Positions 16,465 through 24,719 of a stretch of DNA of 64,000 nt are shown here, one piece after another. The notes under the pieces were generated by a model, which was given only the letters and a program-made list of their open reading frames with translations, did no database searches and had not been told where the DNA came from. The position numbers were made by a program, and so were the translations under genes. Origin of the DNA: VXNE01 sp965205735 (GTDB lineage Bacteria; Pseudomonadota; Gammaproteobacteria; Pseudomonadales; Azotimanducaceae); the NCBI GenBank assembly GCA_965205735.1, contig OZ242179.1, forward strand, positions 2,914,001 through 2,978,000, written 5' to 3'. The stretch's first letter is position 1; each line of letters begins with the position of its first letter.

Positions 16465-17174
16465 CCGTTGCGCCGAACGTGGATCCGGCCGAGATCGCGA
16501 AGTTCGAGGCACTGGCGCACCGCTGGTGGGATCCGCACGGCGACTTCAAGGCCCTGCACGACATCAATCCCTTGCGCGTCGAGTACCTGGGCGAGCGTTG
16601 CGAACTGTCAGGCGCCACGGTCATCGATGTGGGGTGTGGCGGCGGGATTCTGACGGAGAGCCTGGCCGCGCTCGGCGCCGACGTAACGGGCATCGATGTC
16701 GCCCAGGGGCCGCTTGCGGTCGCGCGGTTGCATGCGATCGAGTCCGGCCTCGAGAGCGAAATCCGCTACCTGGCGACCTCGCCCGAGGTATTCGCAGAAG
16801 AGGAGCGCGGGACTTTCTCGGTCGTGACATGTCTTGAAATGCTTGAGCATGTGCCGGACATGGCGTCTACGGTGCGTGCCCTGGCAAGTCTGGCCGCGCC
16901 GGGCGCGGATATCGTGGTGTCCACGATCAACCGCAATCCGAAGGCTTATGCGCTTGCCGTGCTTGGCGCCGAGTACATTCTGGGGCTGCTGCCTCGGCGA
17001 ACCCATGACTACGCGAAGTTCATCCGTCCGGCAGAGTTGGCCACGGCGGTCCGCGAAGCGGGACTGGAGCTCGTCGCGATCGACGGCATGCGCTACAACC
17101 CGTTTACCCGGCGTTGCACGCTGACGCGCGATGTGGACGTGAACTACTTGCTCCACGCGCGCAAACCCCGTTGA
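16461..17174 (+). CDS. ubiG: ubiquinone biosynthesis O-methyltransferase
   Basis: This 237-residue class I SAM methyltransferase catalyses both O-methylations of the ubiquinone ring. The N-terminal KFEALAHRWWDPHGDFKALH and INPLRV blocks are specific to UbiG; VIDVGCGGGILTE (residues 54-66) is SAM motif I, and CLEMLEHVPDM the post-motif helix. The C-terminal LPRRTHDYAKFI segment is also conserved. The start is GTG 16461, overlapping the mtaD stop and preceded by GGGGAGGA. It converges with rluB with only nine bases between stop codons. Confidence 0.93.
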   Translation: MTVAPNVDPAEIAKFEALAHRWWDPHGDFKALHDINPLRVEYLGERCELSGATVIDVGCGGGILTESLAALGADVTGIDVAQGPLAVARLHAIESGLESEIRYLATSPEVFAEEERGTFSVVTCLEMLEHVPDMASTVRALASLAAPGADIVVSTINRNPKAYALAVLGAEYILGLLPRRTHDYAKFIRPAELATAVREAGLELVAIDGMRYNPFTRRCTLTRDVDVNYLLHARKPR

Positions 17175-17183
17175 GGGGAATCG

Positions 17184-17993
17184 TCATGCGTGCCTTGGCA
17201 ATTCCGGGTACGGGATCAACAGCGATCGGGAAGGCGCTTTGCGACGCGCCGGCAGATGCCCGATCGGGAGATGCAGCAAGTCATAGAGAGTCGCCAGATC
17301 GGCGACATCCATCTCGGTGAACTGCCCGCGCCTGAGCCATGAAGGCAGGATGACGGGTCCGTAGCGAACGCGCTTGAGGCGCGAGACCCTGCGTCCCTGA
17401 CTCAGGAACAGATTCCGCACTTCGTGATTCCGTCCTTCCATGAGAACCACGTGATACCAGTGGTTGCCGCCGCGGCCGTTGTAGTACCGCAAGTCCGAAA
17501 AGCGTCGGGTTTCGCCGTCTATGTCAACGCCGGCAAGCAGGCTGTCTATGGCTTCCTGGGGCAGCGTCCCGTCGACGCGAACGGCGTATTCGCGGTCTAT
17601 TCCCGTGACGGGGTGCGTCAGGCGGTGCGCCAGCTCGCCGTCGTTGGTCAGCATCAACAGGCCGCTGGAGTTGAAGTCGAGCCGGCCCACGCTCAGCCAG
17701 CGACCCTGGCGAATGCCGGGCAATGCGTCGAACACCGTCACGCGACCTTGTGGATCCCGGCGCGTGCAGATGACGCCCTCGCGCTTGTTCATGACGAGTA
17801 CCCGGGGAAGTTGTGCCCCGCGAAAGACGAGCCGCCGGCCATCCACTGCGATGCGGTCGGTTTCGTCTACGCGCTCGCCGATTTTCGCCGTGTGACCATT
17901 GACATCGACCCGTCCGGCAACGATCCACTTTTCCATCTCGCGTCGCGATCCGAGGCCGTGGGAAGCGAGTATCTTTTGCAGCTTGTCCGACAC
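17184..17993 (-). CDS. rluB: 23S rRNA pseudouridine(2605) synthase
   Basis: This 269-residue RluB/RsuA-family enzyme makes pseudouridine in the large-subunit rRNA. An S4 RNA-binding domain occupies about residues 3-60 (LQKILASHGLGSRREMEKWI), followed by the catalytic domain with VGRLDFNSSGLLMLTNDG, where D106 is the nucleophile. YHVVLMEGRNHEVRNLF is a second conserved block. It is the last gene of the leftward yciO-trpS-scpA-scpB-rluB group, 27 bases after scpB. The start ATG 17993 gives the standard MSDKLQKILA opening. Confidence 0.92.
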   Translation of the reverse strand: MSDKLQKILASHGLGSRREMEKWIVAGRVDVNGHTAKIGERVDETDRIAVDGRRLVFRGAQLPRVLVMNKREGVICTRRDPQGRVTVFDALPGIRQGRWLSVGRLDFNSSGLLMLTNDGELAHRLTHPVTGIDREYAVRVDGTLPQEAIDSLLAGVDIDGETRRFSDLRYYNGRGGNHWYHVVLMEGRNHEVRNLFLSQGRRVSRLKRVRYGPVILPSWLRRGQFTEMDVADLATLYDLLHLPIGHLPARRKAPSRSLLIPYPELPRHA

Positions 17994-18020
17994 CTGTGTC
18001 GTGTCCCGCCGCTGATCCGG

Positions 18021-18725
18021 CTACCGCCTTGGCGTAGGCAATGGGACGATTTCGGCCAACGGGCGTGCGGCTTCCCCGGTTGCGGTATCGGTCTCCCCAG
18101 CGTCGACCAACTGCGCCTCTGAACGGGTTTCGGATGGTTCGTCGTCTTCTTCGACGAACGGGTCGACCAGAGCGCGTATTTCCGAGAGCGGAGGTAGTTC
18201 GTCAAGGCTCTTCAGGTTGAAATAGTCGAGGAAGGCGCGCGTCGTGCCGTACAGGGTAGGGCGGCCAGGCACCGCGCGCTGCCCCAAGACACCGATCCAG
18301 CCACGTTCCAGCAGCGTGCGCATGATGTTCGGGCTAACGCTTACGCCGCGCACGGCCTCGATGTCGCCGCGAGTGGCCGGTTGCTTGTAGGCGATCAGGG
18401 CCAGCGTTTCCATCAGCGCGCGGGAGAACCGCGGCGGTCTCGTTTCGCGGAGGCGGCTGACCCACGGGCTCATGGATTGCCTGATCTGGAACCTGTAACC
18501 GCTGGCGACCCGCTTCAATTCATAGCCGCGCCCCTCCAGCGCGTATTCGATCTCGCCGAGGGCTGTCCTGATGGCTTGTCGCGGACCGCCTTCGGGCAAG
18601 TCGCCGGGATCGAACAGGCTCATCATCCTGTCGATGGATACGGGTTCTTCTGCGGCCAGCAAGACGGCTTCGAGCGCCTGTTCGATTTCCTTTTGCTTGA
18701 GCACCTCTGCTAGCCCGGATATCAA
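18021..18725 (-). CDS. scpB: segregation and condensation protein B
   Basis: ScpB is the winged-helix partner of ScpA in the SMC condensin complex that organises the chromosome. The sequence KEIEQALEAVLLAAEEPVS, SRALMETLALIAYKQPATRG and VPGRPTLYGTTRAFLDYF covers the two winged helices. The tail after about residue 180 is acidic and low in complexity. I place the start at TTG 18725, which overlaps the scpA stop in a TTGA; a GTG at 18704 is an alternative. The longer open frame to 18794 lies inside scpA and was rejected. Length is about 234 residues, normal for the family. Confidence 0.88.
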   Translation of the reverse strand: MISGLAEVLKQKEIEQALEAVLLAAEEPVSIDRMMSLFDPGDLPEGGPRQAIRTALGEIEYALEGRGYELKRVASGYRFQIRQSMSPWVSRLRETRPPRFSRALMETLALIAYKQPATRGDIEAVRGVSVSPNIMRTLLERGWIGVLGQRAVPGRPTLYGTTRAFLDYFNLKSLDELPPLSEIRALVDPFVEEDDEPSETRSEAQLVDAGETDTATGEAARPLAEIVPLPTPRR

Positions 18726-19555
18726 GCGGCTGCCCGTACGTATATCGGCGCTCGGAGTCCCCGTTGTACGAGTTCGATCACGCCTTCCCGACACAATTCC
18801 ATCAGTGCCAGAAAGGTCACTATCACGCCACGTTTGCCTTCCTCGACTTCGAATAGGTCGGTGAAGGGAACGAATCCGCGCCGCGCGTTGACTGTGGTGA
18901 GCACGGCAGACATGCGCTCGCGGATCGACAGCGTTTCCATGGCGACGGCGTGGCGTTCATGTAGCGCCGCACGGTGCAGGATATCGGCCATGGCGAGCAG
19001 CAGATCCTTCATTTCCACCGTCGGCTCGATCTTGCGTTTGACAAGCTTTGGCAATGCCGCGGCCGCGGCATGGATGTCCCTTTCCAGGCGGGGCAGTGCC
19101 GCGAGGTCTGCGGCGGCGGCCTTGAAACGCTCGTACTCCCGCAGGCGGCGGACCAACTCGGCGCGGGGATCCTCCTCTTCCTCCTCGACGCTGTTGCTGC
19201 GCGGCAGCAACAGCCGGGACTTGATTTCGGCGAGGGTTGCGGCCATCGCCAGGTACTCGCCGGCCAGTGTGAGTTTCATGGCCGTCATCATCTCGATGTA
19301 GCGCATGTACTGATCGGTGACGTCCGATACGCTGATGTCGAGGATATCGAGGTTCCGCCGGCGAATCAGGTACAGCAGCAGATCCATGGGACCTTCGAAT
19401 GCGCCAAGAAAAACCTCCAGGGCATCCGGCGGAATGTAGAGATCGGTGGGCAACTCCTCGATCACCGTATCGCCGACGATGGCAATGACGTTTCCCCTGT
19501 CGCGCGTCCTTCGCGCGTCCTTGAGGCGTCCGCCCTCTCGTTCCCGGCCGTTCAT
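18722..19555 (-). CDS. scpA: segregation and condensation protein A
   Basis: ScpA, the kleisin subunit of SMC-ScpAB, bridges the SMC heads. In these 277 residues the N-terminal FEGPMDLLLYLIRRRNLDILD is the diagnostic SMC-binding helix. LAGEYLAMAATLAEIKSRLLLP follows, and the C-terminal winged helix (VTFLALMELCREGVIELVQ) is present. The start ATG 19555 overlaps the trpS stop in an ATGA, implying translational coupling. The N-terminus before IEELPTD is slightly longer than in many relatives. Confidence 0.92.
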   Translation of the reverse strand: MNGREREGGRLKDARRTRDRGNVIAIVGDTVIEELPTDLYIPPDALEVFLGAFEGPMDLLLYLIRRRNLDILDISVSDVTDQYMRYIEMMTAMKLTLAGEYLAMAATLAEIKSRLLLPRSNSVEEEEEDPRAELVRRLREYERFKAAAADLAALPRLERDIHAAAAALPKLVKRKIEPTVEMKDLLLAMADILHRAALHERHAVAMETLSIRERMSAVLTTVNARRGFVPFTDLFEVEEGKRGVIVTFLALMELCREGVIELVQRGLRAPIYVRAAA

Positions 19556-20766
19556 CGGTAGTTGATCCCCACGGCCGCCCGAACTTCCTCCATGGTCTCC
19601 TTCGCGACATCGCGCGCCGTTTCGGACCCCTCGACAATGATTGACTTCACCAGCTCGGCATTGTTTTCGAACTGCTCGGCGCGCTCGTGAAACGGTGCCA
19701 GTTCGGCGTTGATGACGTCGATGAGCGGACCCTTGCAGTCTATGCATCCGATCCCGGCAGACCGGCAACCCTGGTCGGCCCACTTGCGCACGGATTCGTC
19801 TGACAGGGTCTTGTGCAACGCGAACACGGGACAGTTTTCGGGATTGCCCGGATCCCTGCGGCGTACGCGGGCGGGGTCGGTGGGCATGGTCTTGATCTTC
19901 CGCTCGACCACTTTCGGGTCTTCGCGCATGCGGATAGTGTTGTCGTAGGACTTCGACATCTTTTCGCCGTTGAGGCCGGGAATCGTAGGCGTCTCAGTAA
20001 GCAGTACCTGCGTTTCCGGAAGGATGATGCGTCCGCCGCCCTCGAGGTATCCGAACAGCCGCTCCCGGTCGCCGATGGACAGGTTCCGCTGCTCCGCAAG
20101 AAGCGCCCGCGCGAATTCAAGGGCCTCGTGGTCGCCGCGCTCCAGGTACCGCTTGCGCGCATCCCGATAGAGCTTGGCAGCCCTTCTGCCCATCTTGACG
20201 ATTGCCGCGCGCGCCTGGTCTTCGAAACCCGGTTCGCGGCCGTAGATATGATTGAACCGCCGCGCGATCTCGCGCATGAACTCGATGTGGGCAGTCTGAT
20301 CGGCGCCGACTGGAACCCTGCTGGCGCGATAGATCAGGACATCCGCCGCCTGCAGGAGCGGATAGCCAAGGAAGCCGTAGGTCGACAGGTCGCGGTCGTT
20401 AAGTCTCTTTTGCTGCTCCTTGTAGCTCGGCACGCGCTCCAGCCAGCTTACGGGCGCAATCATGGACAGCAGGAGGTGGAGTTCCGCGTGCTCGGGAACG
20501 CGGCTCTGCACGAAGATCGTCGCCGCGCCGGGACTGATACCCGCAGCCAGCCAGTCGATCACCATGTCGTGGGTATGCTGCTCGATCTGGGTGGCGTCTT
20601 CGTAGTGGGTGGTCAACGCGTGCCAGTCGGCGACGAAGAAGAAGCACTCGTACTCGTACTGCAGCTTGACCCAATTTTTCAGGGCGCCGTAGTAGTGGCC
20701 AATGTGCATGCGGCCGGTTGGACGCATACCGGATACAACCCGCCGGTCCGAGTCGGTGCTGCTCAA
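19552..20766 (-). CDS. trpS: tryptophan-tRNA ligase
   Basis: This 404-residue class I aminoacyl-tRNA synthetase charges tRNA-Trp. MHIGHYYGAL (residues 20-29) is the HIGH motif and GEKMSKSYDN the KMSKS loop. VPVGADQTAHIEFMREIARR is the conserved tryptophan/ATP region. It is longer than the roughly 330-residue E. coli enzyme because of extra sequence between FEDQARAAIVK and the KMSKS loop, and it has a Cys-rich GIGCIDCKG near the C-terminus, both seen in a subset of gammaproteobacterial TrpS. It lies 30 bases after yciO and overlaps scpA. Confidence 0.93.
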   Translation of the reverse strand: MSSTDSDRRVVSGMRPTGRMHIGHYYGALKNWVKLQYEYECFFFVADWHALTTHYEDATQIEQHTHDMVIDWLAAGISPGAATIFVQSRVPEHAELHLLLSMIAPVSWLERVPSYKEQQKRLNDRDLSTYGFLGYPLLQAADVLIYRASRVPVGADQTAHIEFMREIARRFNHIYGREPGFEDQARAAIVKMGRRAAKLYRDARKRYLERGDHEALEFARALLAEQRNLSIGDRERLFGYLEGGGRIILPETQVLLTETPTIPGLNGEKMSKSYDNTIRMREDPKVVERKIKTMPTDPARVRRRDPGNPENCPVFALHKTLSDESVRKWADQGCRSAGIGCIDCKGPLIDVINAELAPFHERAEQFENNAELVKSIIVEGSETARDVAKETMEEVRAAVGINYR

Positions 20767-20796
20767 GTCCGTGGAATCCCGTACAACGCGACGGAA

Positions 20797-21408
20797 TTAT
20801 AACTCGAACGGTCCCAAGCCGGCGCGCGCCACGGTGGGCGTATCGCTGGTAAGGTCGATCACTGTTGTCTGATCCCGCGAGCAGGCGCCGCCGTCGAGAA
20901 CGCCATCGATCGCGTGCTCCAGTCGATCGCGGATTTCGCTACCTTCGGTCAGAGCGAAATCCTCTCCGGGCAGTTGCAACGTGGTCGACATCATCGCGTC
21001 GTCGAGTTGCGCCAGGAGTCCGAGCGCGACCGGGCAGTCCGGTACGCGCAAACCGATGGTGCGTCGGGGGCTCATCAAGCGACGCGGTACTTCGCGCGTC
21101 GCTTTCAGGATGAAAGTATAGGGTCCGGGCGTATAGCGCCTGATCAGGCGGTAGCTGATGTTGTCCACCATCGCGTAGGTCGCGAGTTCCGAGAGATCGC
21201 GGCACATCAGCGTGAAGAGATGGCGCGGCTGCAAGCGCCGGATGTTGCGGATTCGGGCAAGCGCGGTCTTGTCACCGATATTGCAGCCGAGCGCGTAGGT
21301 GGAATCCGTCGGGTAAGCGATGATGCCGCCGGCGCGGACAATTTCGGCGGCTCGAGCCAACAGGCGTTGTTGCGGATGCGTGGGATGGACGCTGAAGAAT
21401 TGGCTCAT
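20797..21408 (-). CDS. yciO: YrdC/Sua5-like protein, YciO type
   Basis: This 203-residue protein has the YrdC fold: AGGIIAYPTDSTYALGCNIGD near the N-terminus, then RHLFTLMCRDLSEL, GPYTFILKAT, TIGLRVPDCP and a C-terminal TVIDLTSDTP. YciO proteins resemble TsaC, which makes threonylcarbamoyl-AMP for tRNA t6A, but most lack proven activity in that step, so the role here is open. The genuine tsaC is not in the window. ATG 21408 fits the family start MSQFF. It heads the leftward trpS-scpAB-rluB group and diverges from yciB. Confidence 0.85.
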   Translation of the reverse strand: MSQFFSVHPTHPQQRLLARAAEIVRAGGIIAYPTDSTYALGCNIGDKTALARIRNIRRLQPRHLFTLMCRDLSELATYAMVDNISYRLIRRYTPGPYTFILKATREVPRRLMSPRRTIGLRVPDCPVALGLLAQLDDAMMSTTLQLPGEDFALTEGSEIRDRLEHAIDGVLDGGACSRDQTTVIDLTSDTPTVARAGLGPFEL

Positions 21409-21448
21409 AGAGGCTATTATCGTCGAAACACGGATCATCCGCTAAAGC

Positions 21449-22012
21449 ATGAAGCAGTTAGTCGACTTCCTGCCGGTAGTCGCATTCGTGGGCGTCTATG
21501 TCTTTACCGACATATTCGTCGCGACCGCAGCCTTGATGGCGACCGCCGTGCTCCAGTTCGCCATTTTCAAGGTCAAGGGCTGGCCCATTAGCCGCCAGAT
21601 GTTGGTAGTGATCTGGGTCGCCTTGATTTCGGGCGGGCTGACGCTCGCACTGCAGGACAAGACGTTCATTCAGTGGAAACCCACGGTCGTCTACTGGATC
21701 ATGGGCTGCGTCATCATCGGAAGCAGGTATGTTGGTCGGGGCGATACCATCCAAAGGGCGATGGGCAAGATGCTCGTGTTGCCGGACGGGACATGGGCAC
21801 GCCTGACGTTCGGATGGGGCGCGGCCATGTTTGTCGCGGGGGCGGCGAATCTGGCTGTCGCCTATGGTTTTAGCGAGCGGGGCTGGGTGCTTTACAAGTT
21901 TGTATCCGCTTTCGGTATTCCCCTGGTGCTGACGCTCGGTAGCTTTGCCTACCTCGCCGCAACCAACCAGCTTGCCGGAGACAGTGTTGCGGAGGAGGCT
22001 GAGAGACCATGA
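21449..22012 (+). CDS. yciB: YciB/IspZ inner membrane septation-associated protein
   Basis: This 187-residue protein has about five hydrophobic segments, beginning MKQLVDFLPVVAFVGVYVF and ending before the polar DSVAEEAERP tail. The family motifs DIFVATAALM, GWPISRQM, TFIQWKPTVVYW and MGKMLVLPDGTWARL match YciB, which supports cell-envelope integrity and septation. Its stop overlaps the start of the next gene by four bases (ATGA), so they are co-translated. Confidence 0.92.
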   Translation: MKQLVDFLPVVAFVGVYVFTDIFVATAALMATAVLQFAIFKVKGWPISRQMLVVIWVALISGGLTLALQDKTFIQWKPTVVYWIMGCVIIGSRYVGRGDTIQRAMGKMLVLPDGTWARLTFGWGAAMFVAGAANLAVAYGFSERGWVLYKFVSAFGIPLVLTLGSFAYLAATNQLAGDSVAEEAERP

Positions 22013-22674
22013 TGCGTGCCGCAGGCAGGACGATATTGGTTTGCGCTTGCGCCCTGGGCCTCGATGCGGGCGCGGAAACTCGCTACATTTCGGATGTGCT
22101 GTACGTGCCGCTGCGCAGCGGCCCATCCGGCGAGCACCGGATCGTCCACTGGGGTTTGCCAAGCGGCACGGCGTTTGAGGTGCTCGGTGAGGATGAATCG
22201 GCGCAGTTTACGCAAGTAAGAACCGAGAATGGGTCCGAAGGCTGGATTCCGACGCAGTACCTCGTGAACGAGCCGATCGCGAGCGCCAGGTTGGCGCAGG
22301 CCCAGGCGGAGATAGAACGCCTCGAAAGTCTGCTCGCCGGAGACACATCAACATTGGTGGCCGAGTTGGAAGAAGCGCGGGACGAAGCGGCGCGCAACGC
22401 CGAGTCGGCAGAGACTGTCCGGGAGCTGGAAGCGGAATTGGCGGAAATCAGGCGTGTTTCAGCCAGCGCCATCTCCACTCAGCAAGAGAATCTCGAGCTT
22501 TCGGAGGCCAACGCGGAGTTGCGGCGCGAGCGCGATGACCTGGTAGCGCAGGCCGAACAGCTTCAGGGCGATGTCGAGCTACGGTGGATGCTGGTCGGTG
22601 GCGGTATGGTACTGGCGGGACTGCTGATTGGCGTCTGGGTCGGGTCTCGGTCTCGCCGGCGCCGTTCCTGGTGA
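22009..22674 (+). CDS. SH3-domain protein with coiled coil and C-terminal anchor (YgiM-like)
   Basis: This 221-residue envelope protein resembles the TIGR04211/YgiM group. It has a short signal-like N-terminus (ILVCACALGLDAGAE), a bacterial SH3 domain (YVPLRSGPSGEHRIV ... SEGWIPTQYL, about 30-92), a Glu/Ala/Arg-rich coiled coil (about 95-185), and a C-terminal membrane helix (WMLVGGGMVLAGLLIGVWV) followed by a positive tail. It probably sits anchored in the inner membrane with the SH3 domain periplasmic. It overlaps yciB and, by GTGA, pdxJ. Confidence 0.82.
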   Translation: MMRAAGRTILVCACALGLDAGAETRYISDVLYVPLRSGPSGEHRIVHWGLPSGTAFEVLGEDESAQFTQVRTENGSEGWIPTQYLVNEPIASARLAQAQAEIERLESLLAGDTSTLVAELEEARDEAARNAESAETVRELEAELAEIRRVSASAISTQQENLELSEANAELRRERDDLVAQAEQLQGDVELRWMLVGGGMVLAGLLIGVWVGSRSRRRRSW

Positions 22675-23456
22675 CCGCGCTCTCTGTCAATCTCAACAAG
22701 ATTGCCTGGCTGCGTAACGCGCGCGGAGGCAAGCGCCCGGACGTCATCGACGCAGCTCGAACGATCATCGACGCGGGGGCGCAGGGCATCACCGTGCATC
22801 CGCGTCCTGACCAGCGCCATATTCACCCGGGGGATGTCCACGCGCTCGCGCGCCTGCTGCCATCGGAATACCCCGGAATCGAATTCAACATTGAAGGCAA
22901 CCCCGCAGCCGGCGCGCGCCGAAATAGCTATCCGGGTTTTGATCGCCTTGTCGAGGACGCGCGTCCGCAGCAGGCGACCCTGGTGCCGGATGCGGACTCT
23001 CAGCTCACTTCGGATCATGGCTGGGATCTCTCCGATGCCACGTCCGCTGCGCGCGTGGCCGAGACCATTGCGCGTTATCGGGAATGGGGCGCGCGGGTCA
23101 GCCTGTTCATGGATCCGGATGAACGGCAGATTGAGCGCGCGAAAGCGTGCGGCGCGGACCGGATCGAGCTGTATACGGGGCCCTACGCGGAATTGGCGGA
23201 AAGCCACGGTCTGACCGATGCGCGGGTACGTGCCAGCCGACAGGCGTATCTGGATGCCGCACGGTTCGCGGCAGGGATAGGTCTGGGCGTAAACGCGGGC
23301 CACGACCTGAGCCTTGACAACCTGGCGGATTTCATCGCTATCGGCAATATCGACGAAGTGTCCATCGGTCATGCGCTGATCAGCGACGCGCTCGATTTCG
23401 GACTTGCCGCAACTGTGCGAAAGTATCTGGACGCCATTGCCGCAGGCGGGGGATGA
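22671..23456 (+). CDS. pdxJ: pyridoxine 5'-phosphate synthase
   Basis: This 261-residue TIM barrel condenses 1-deoxyxylulose 5-phosphate with 3-amino-2-oxopropyl phosphate to pyridoxine 5'-phosphate. LSVNLNKIAWLRNARGG, GITVHPRPDQRHI, EFNIEGNP, QATLVPD, VSLFMDPDE, LYTGPYAEL and GLGVNAGHDLS are the successive barrel motifs, and SIGHALISDAL the phosphate site. Start GTG 22671 overlaps the upstream stop (GTGA); the frame continues upstream inside the preceding gene and was not used. It belongs to the yciB-SH3-pdxJ cluster, an unusual location away from recO-acpS. Confidence 0.93.
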   Translation: MTALSVNLNKIAWLRNARGGKRPDVIDAARTIIDAGAQGITVHPRPDQRHIHPGDVHALARLLPSEYPGIEFNIEGNPAAGARRNSYPGFDRLVEDARPQQATLVPDADSQLTSDHGWDLSDATSAARVAETIARYREWGARVSLFMDPDERQIERAKACGADRIELYTGPYAELAESHGLTDARVRASRQAYLDAARFAAGIGLGVNAGHDLSLDNLADFIAIGNIDEVSIGHALISDALDFGLAATVRKYLDAIAAGGG

Positions 23457-23528
23457 ACGGAGGAAAGCCTTGAGAAGGGGATTTGAACGGCTGCCTTCGC
23501 GCAGCCCAAAAACACAAGGAGAACATGT

Positions 23529-24119
23529 ATGGAATGGCTGTTGCGGCTGTGGGCGCGGTCAAAGGCGTCGGCGTCGCTGGCGCTGGCATCAACGCTCATG
23601 ACGGTTTCCTCCGCATCCGCGCCGGCTGAGTTGTCGGTCGTTGTATTTGAAACGAACAAGGGCGTGCTGACGGCGGAGCTTCTCCCGCTGGAAGCGCCGA
23701 AGACGGTGGAAAACATACTCGACCTGGTCGACGCCGGGTTTTACGACGGTTTGATCTTCCATCGCGTTATCGAGGGTTTTGTCGTCCAGGCTGGGGGTTA
23801 CCTTGCCGACATGGATTACAGAGACGCGCCCCGGACCGTTGTCAATGAATCGGAGAACGGGATCGAAAACCGCAAGTACACGCTATCGATGGCGCGGGCA
23901 CCGGATCCGGACTCCGCGGGAGCGCAGTTCTACATCAACCTGAACGACAATACGCATCTCGATTACACGGTCGGCCAACCGGGCTATACGGTATTCGGCA
24001 GACTGATCGACGGTATGGATGTGGCGGAGGAGATCGGACAGGCGGAAACGGCGACACGGGGTGACATGGCCGAAGTGCCGGTGGAGCCCATCGTCATCTT
24101 GCGCGCGTATCGCCGCTAA
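23529..24119 (+). CDS. exported cyclophilin-type peptidyl-prolyl isomerase
   Basis: This 196-residue protein has an N-terminal signal peptide (about residues 1-30, ending near SSASA) followed by a single-domain cyclophilin. FETNKGVLTAELLPLEAPKT starts the fold, FHRVIEGFVVQAGG carries the catalytic arginine, and AQFYINLNDN and YTVFGRLIDGMD the rest of the pocket. It would catalyse proline isomerisation during folding in the periplasm, like PpiA. An AAGGAG site lies seven bases before ATG 23529. Strong inverted repeats follow at 24173-24218. Confidence 0.9.
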   Translation: MEWLLRLWARSKASASLALASTLMTVSSASAPAELSVVVFETNKGVLTAELLPLEAPKTVENILDLVDAGFYDGLIFHRVIEGFVVQAGGYLADMDYRDAPRTVVNESENGIENRKYTLSMARAPDPDSAGAQFYINLNDNTHLDYTVGQPGYTVFGRLIDGMDVAEEIGQAETATRGDMAEVPVEPIVILRAYRR

Positions 24120-24172
24120 CGGGGCAAGTCCCCTGGCGGGGCGCCGTGTCTTGTTCCCGCCCAAGCTCAGAA

Positions 24173-24218
24173 GCGGGACAGGTTCCCGCCCAGGCCCATC
24201 GGCGGGAACCTGTCCCGC
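24173..24218. terminator. 18-bp perfect inverted repeat, probable terminator or repeat element
   Basis: GCGGGACAGGTTCCCGCC (24173-24190) pairs perfectly with 24201-24218 across a 10-base loop. A weaker related hairpin precedes it (TGTTCCCGC...GCGGGACA, about 24153-24180). There is no T-tract, so this may be a dispersed repetitive extragenic palindrome acting as an mRNA 3' end rather than a classical terminator. It lies between the cyclophilin gene and the cold-shock-domain gene. Confidence 0.65.
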
Positions 24219-24260
24219 GCTATCATAGGACGACACATCTTCACCGTCGCGTCGATTGCC

Positions 24261-24719
24261 ATGAAGCCTTCCGTTGTTTCTCTCGCTGCCACTGTTGTTG
24301 TTGCTGCCCTTGCGGCGGCGATCGTCACTGAAATCTCTCATCGGTTGCTCCCTGGCAACTACCTGGGGCTCCTCGCGCTGACTTTTCTCGCCTGTTTCGT
24401 CACGGCACAGGCGGCTGTGGGCCTGGGCGCGCGCAAGCAACCGGCGCGGGCGCGGCAACGCCGGCCCCAGCCCCAGCCCCGCGCGAGGCGGGAACCCGCG
24501 GGCGACCGGGAAAGCGGTCTCGTCAAGTGGTTCGATCCCACGAAGGGGTTCGGTTTCATCATCCGCGATGCCGGCGGCGACATCTTTGTGCACCGCCGAA
24601 GCATTCGAGAGGACGGCACTGGCGACCGCGAGTTGCGCGAAGGCGCGCGCGTCACGTTTGTGGCGGTAGAACGCGGCCGGGGATGGCGGGCGGAAGAAGT
24701 CTCCACCCAGGACGAATGA
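24261..24719 (+). CDS. membrane-anchored cold-shock-domain protein
   Basis: This 152-residue protein combines two predicted N-terminal membrane helices (about residues 5-25 and 34-55), a Pro/Arg/Gln-rich linker (about 57-85) and a C-terminal cold-shock domain. GLVKWFDPTKGFGFI holds RNP1 and GDIFVHRRSI holds RNP2, the single-stranded nucleic-acid-binding motifs. It would tether an RNA- or ssDNA-binding domain to the cytoplasmic side of the membrane. Classical Csp proteins are about 70 residues and soluble, so the architecture is distinctive though similar fusions exist. Its stop overlaps the argS start (ATGA), linking it to translation. Confidence 0.85.
   Translation: MKPSVVSLAATVVVAALAAAIVTEISHRLLPGNYLGLLALTFLACFVTAQAAVGLGARKQPARARQRRPQPQPRARREPAGDRESGLVKWFDPTKGFGFIIRDAGGDIFVHRRSIREDGTGDRELREGARVTFVAVERGRGWRAEEVSTQDE

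Noticed and set aside
24527..24715. N-terminal extension of argS
   Set aside because: It lies inside the cold-shock-domain gene in another frame, and the ATG at 24716 gives the conserved ArgS start.
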